Assembly (NCBI GenBank): GCA_002794775.1
Contig: NBAY01000012.1
Coordinates: forward strand, 625,001 to 689,000
Source: Porodaedalea pini
Taxonomy: Eukaryota > Basidiomycota > Agaricomycetes > Hymenochaetales > Hymenochaetaceae
Length of the DNA: 64,000 nucleotides
Reading direction: 5' to 3'
The position numbers were made by a program, and so were the translations under genes. The number at the start of each line of letters is the position of its first letter. Position 1 is the stretch's first letter. Positions 62,935 through 64,000 of this stretch are shown here, one piece after another. Under the pieces are notes generated by a model. It made no database searches. It worked only from the letters and a program-made list of their open reading frames with translations, and was not told where the DNA came from.

Positions 62935-63310
62935 ATCCGAATACTAACTGCCAAAAACGACATGAAGAGACAGTTGACATTCAAGTTCGAGCCTCTTTCG
63001 CCATAAAGTAAGGAACACACTTGACATGAACTCCAGAGACACCAGGATACGACGCTATCCAAGTGCGAAGCGCAATATAAGCATAATATCGAGAGCATCA
63101 TCGAATAGAAATGATATATTCTAGAGAAGCTCTCCTCAGGCGTTGGTGACCCGCGCAAACAACTGAGACGGATTGGTAGAAAATCATAGTGATTTATCAT
63201 ATGATTACGATATCAGATGCTCAGCAATTTGGAACCCAGCCCGCTACTACTACTAGTAGTAGTACTGTTTCCGTAGAAAGTGCATGGAAGCCAAACGAAA
63301 GAACGAATAA
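62935..63310. repeat. Shared downstream block of unit C
   Basis: Counterpart of 54950-55560 and 59975-60560. Begins with a single TA where unit B has the MITE. Near 63240 it has a short CTACTACTAC/GTAGTAGTAG inverted repeat. Confidence 0.65.
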
Positions 63311-64000
63311 ATGATAGACAAGAACGCAGCCCTCCTCGCTCATCCAATTGAAAAATTATGGCGAGGCGAGTGATTGGAGTGGACGGTGGCGTGCAGAAAA
63401 AGCGCTCCCTGCATACATATGCATACCTATTATTTTTGACGTGTTATTTATCCTTATTTTCTGGTTATACCGTATCCAGTAATTTATAAACACTATTTAA
63501 CCATATACATAAGCTTGAGTCAGATAAGCTCAGAAGGTCTAACACCGTTCACTCAGGTTCATACATACGAAAATTCAATAGATATAAAAGGTTAGGACAG
63601 GTATCATTAATATTAGTACTAGTGTGATCTTTTTAACTCTCATTGATTAATATCCAGATGTTCTGGATTGAGTAGTGTTAGGTCGCGATATATACATGCT
63701 TTCTACATCTCTCATAGTCATTGCCAGATCCAGTGGGAACGCGGTGCTAGGAAAGGAATACGACGTGTCGTTCTACACGCACACCACATATACATGTACA
63801 TGTATAGCCAGACCCAGTGTAATGTCAAGTACATGAAACACTACGGAATCAGTGAGCCTTAACCCATGATAATTGACTGCTGCATCTTGTATTTAGAGAG
63901 CGCCGGGAACGCCGCGCCCATGCAGACTCGCTCGAAGACAGGATCAAGGGGCGGTCGCAAATAGAGGAAGGGGGTTCTGGAAGTGCCGTAAAGTAGCAAA
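63311..64000. other. AT-rich end of window
   Basis: No gene established. At 63896-63974, after a possible acceptor (ATTTAG), one plus frame reads RERRERRAHADSLEDRIKGR, which resembles a coiled-coil or bZIP-like start and may be an exon of a gene beyond the edge. Confidence 0.3.

Larger units (their letters stand above)
53563..63340 (+). repeat. Tandem array of three diverged units
   Basis: Each unit has the amidohydrolase last exon or a scrap of it, then a conserved spacer (CAAAGAAAGGACCAAATTAC-like, GTGGCGG), a KEKE-tail gene and a shared downstream block. Units start near 53563, 57715 and 61140. Unit A has extra sequence at about 56.2-57.65 kb and unit B a palindromic MITE. The units differ by many substitutions and indels, so the array is not recent. 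Confidence 0.85.

Overview
The window looks like nuclear DNA of a filamentous basidiomycete, probably an agaricomycete. Genes carry many short introns, mostly 49-81 nt with GT-AG ends and a few GC-AG. Conserved housekeeping genes are closely packed and often divergently paired. Between them lie AT-rich, repeat-filled stretches. I see no rRNA or tRNA gene, operon or CRISPR array.

Layout. 1-4.9 kb: relic of an HMG-box gene (-), a damaged PHO80/PCL-type cyclin (+), AT-rich repeats and a distant member of a lysine/glutamate-tailed gene family. 6-12.8 kb: a 2-oxoglutarate/Fe(II) oxygenase (+) and a small Zn2Cys6 regulator (-) in sparse DNA. 12.8-37 kb is the conserved core: a PH-domain protein, the splicing factor PRP8 (27 exons, one of 4 nt), an FGFR1OP2/SIKE-like STRIPAK protein, two paralogous secreted proteins, a SAP/Rho-N plus F-box-like protein, the INO80 subunit IES6, phosphomannose isomerase and a glutathione transferase. 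35.7-47.6 kb is a mobile-element cluster: two long palindromes, a tRNA-derived SINE and a complete Ty3/gypsy chromovirus with matching LTRs inserted in a second HMG-box relic. 48.7-53.8 kb: F-actin capping protein alpha, a Dabb-type small protein, a dienelactone hydrolase and a metal-dependent amidohydrolase. 53.6-63.3 kb: a tandem array of three diverged units, each beginning with the amidohydrolase last exon (or a scrap of it) and carrying one copy of a spliced gene with a KEKE-type tail.

Most notable. The chromovirus has a Tf1-type self-priming signal (an 11-nt sequence just below the TATA box complements the primer site) and a textbook -1 frameshift signal between gag and pol. The three units of the array give one unoccupied site, one occupied site and one excision-footprint-like site for the same palindromic TA-target element. 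The KEKE family shows duplication of a 180-bp intron+exon module in one copy.

Quality caution. In three strongly conserved genes (PRP8, the PH-domain gene, the amidohydrolase) the reading frame breaks at five short homopolymers. Adding one base at each makes every model close exactly. These look like homopolymer undercalls in the assembly rather than dead genes, though raw reads are needed to say so.
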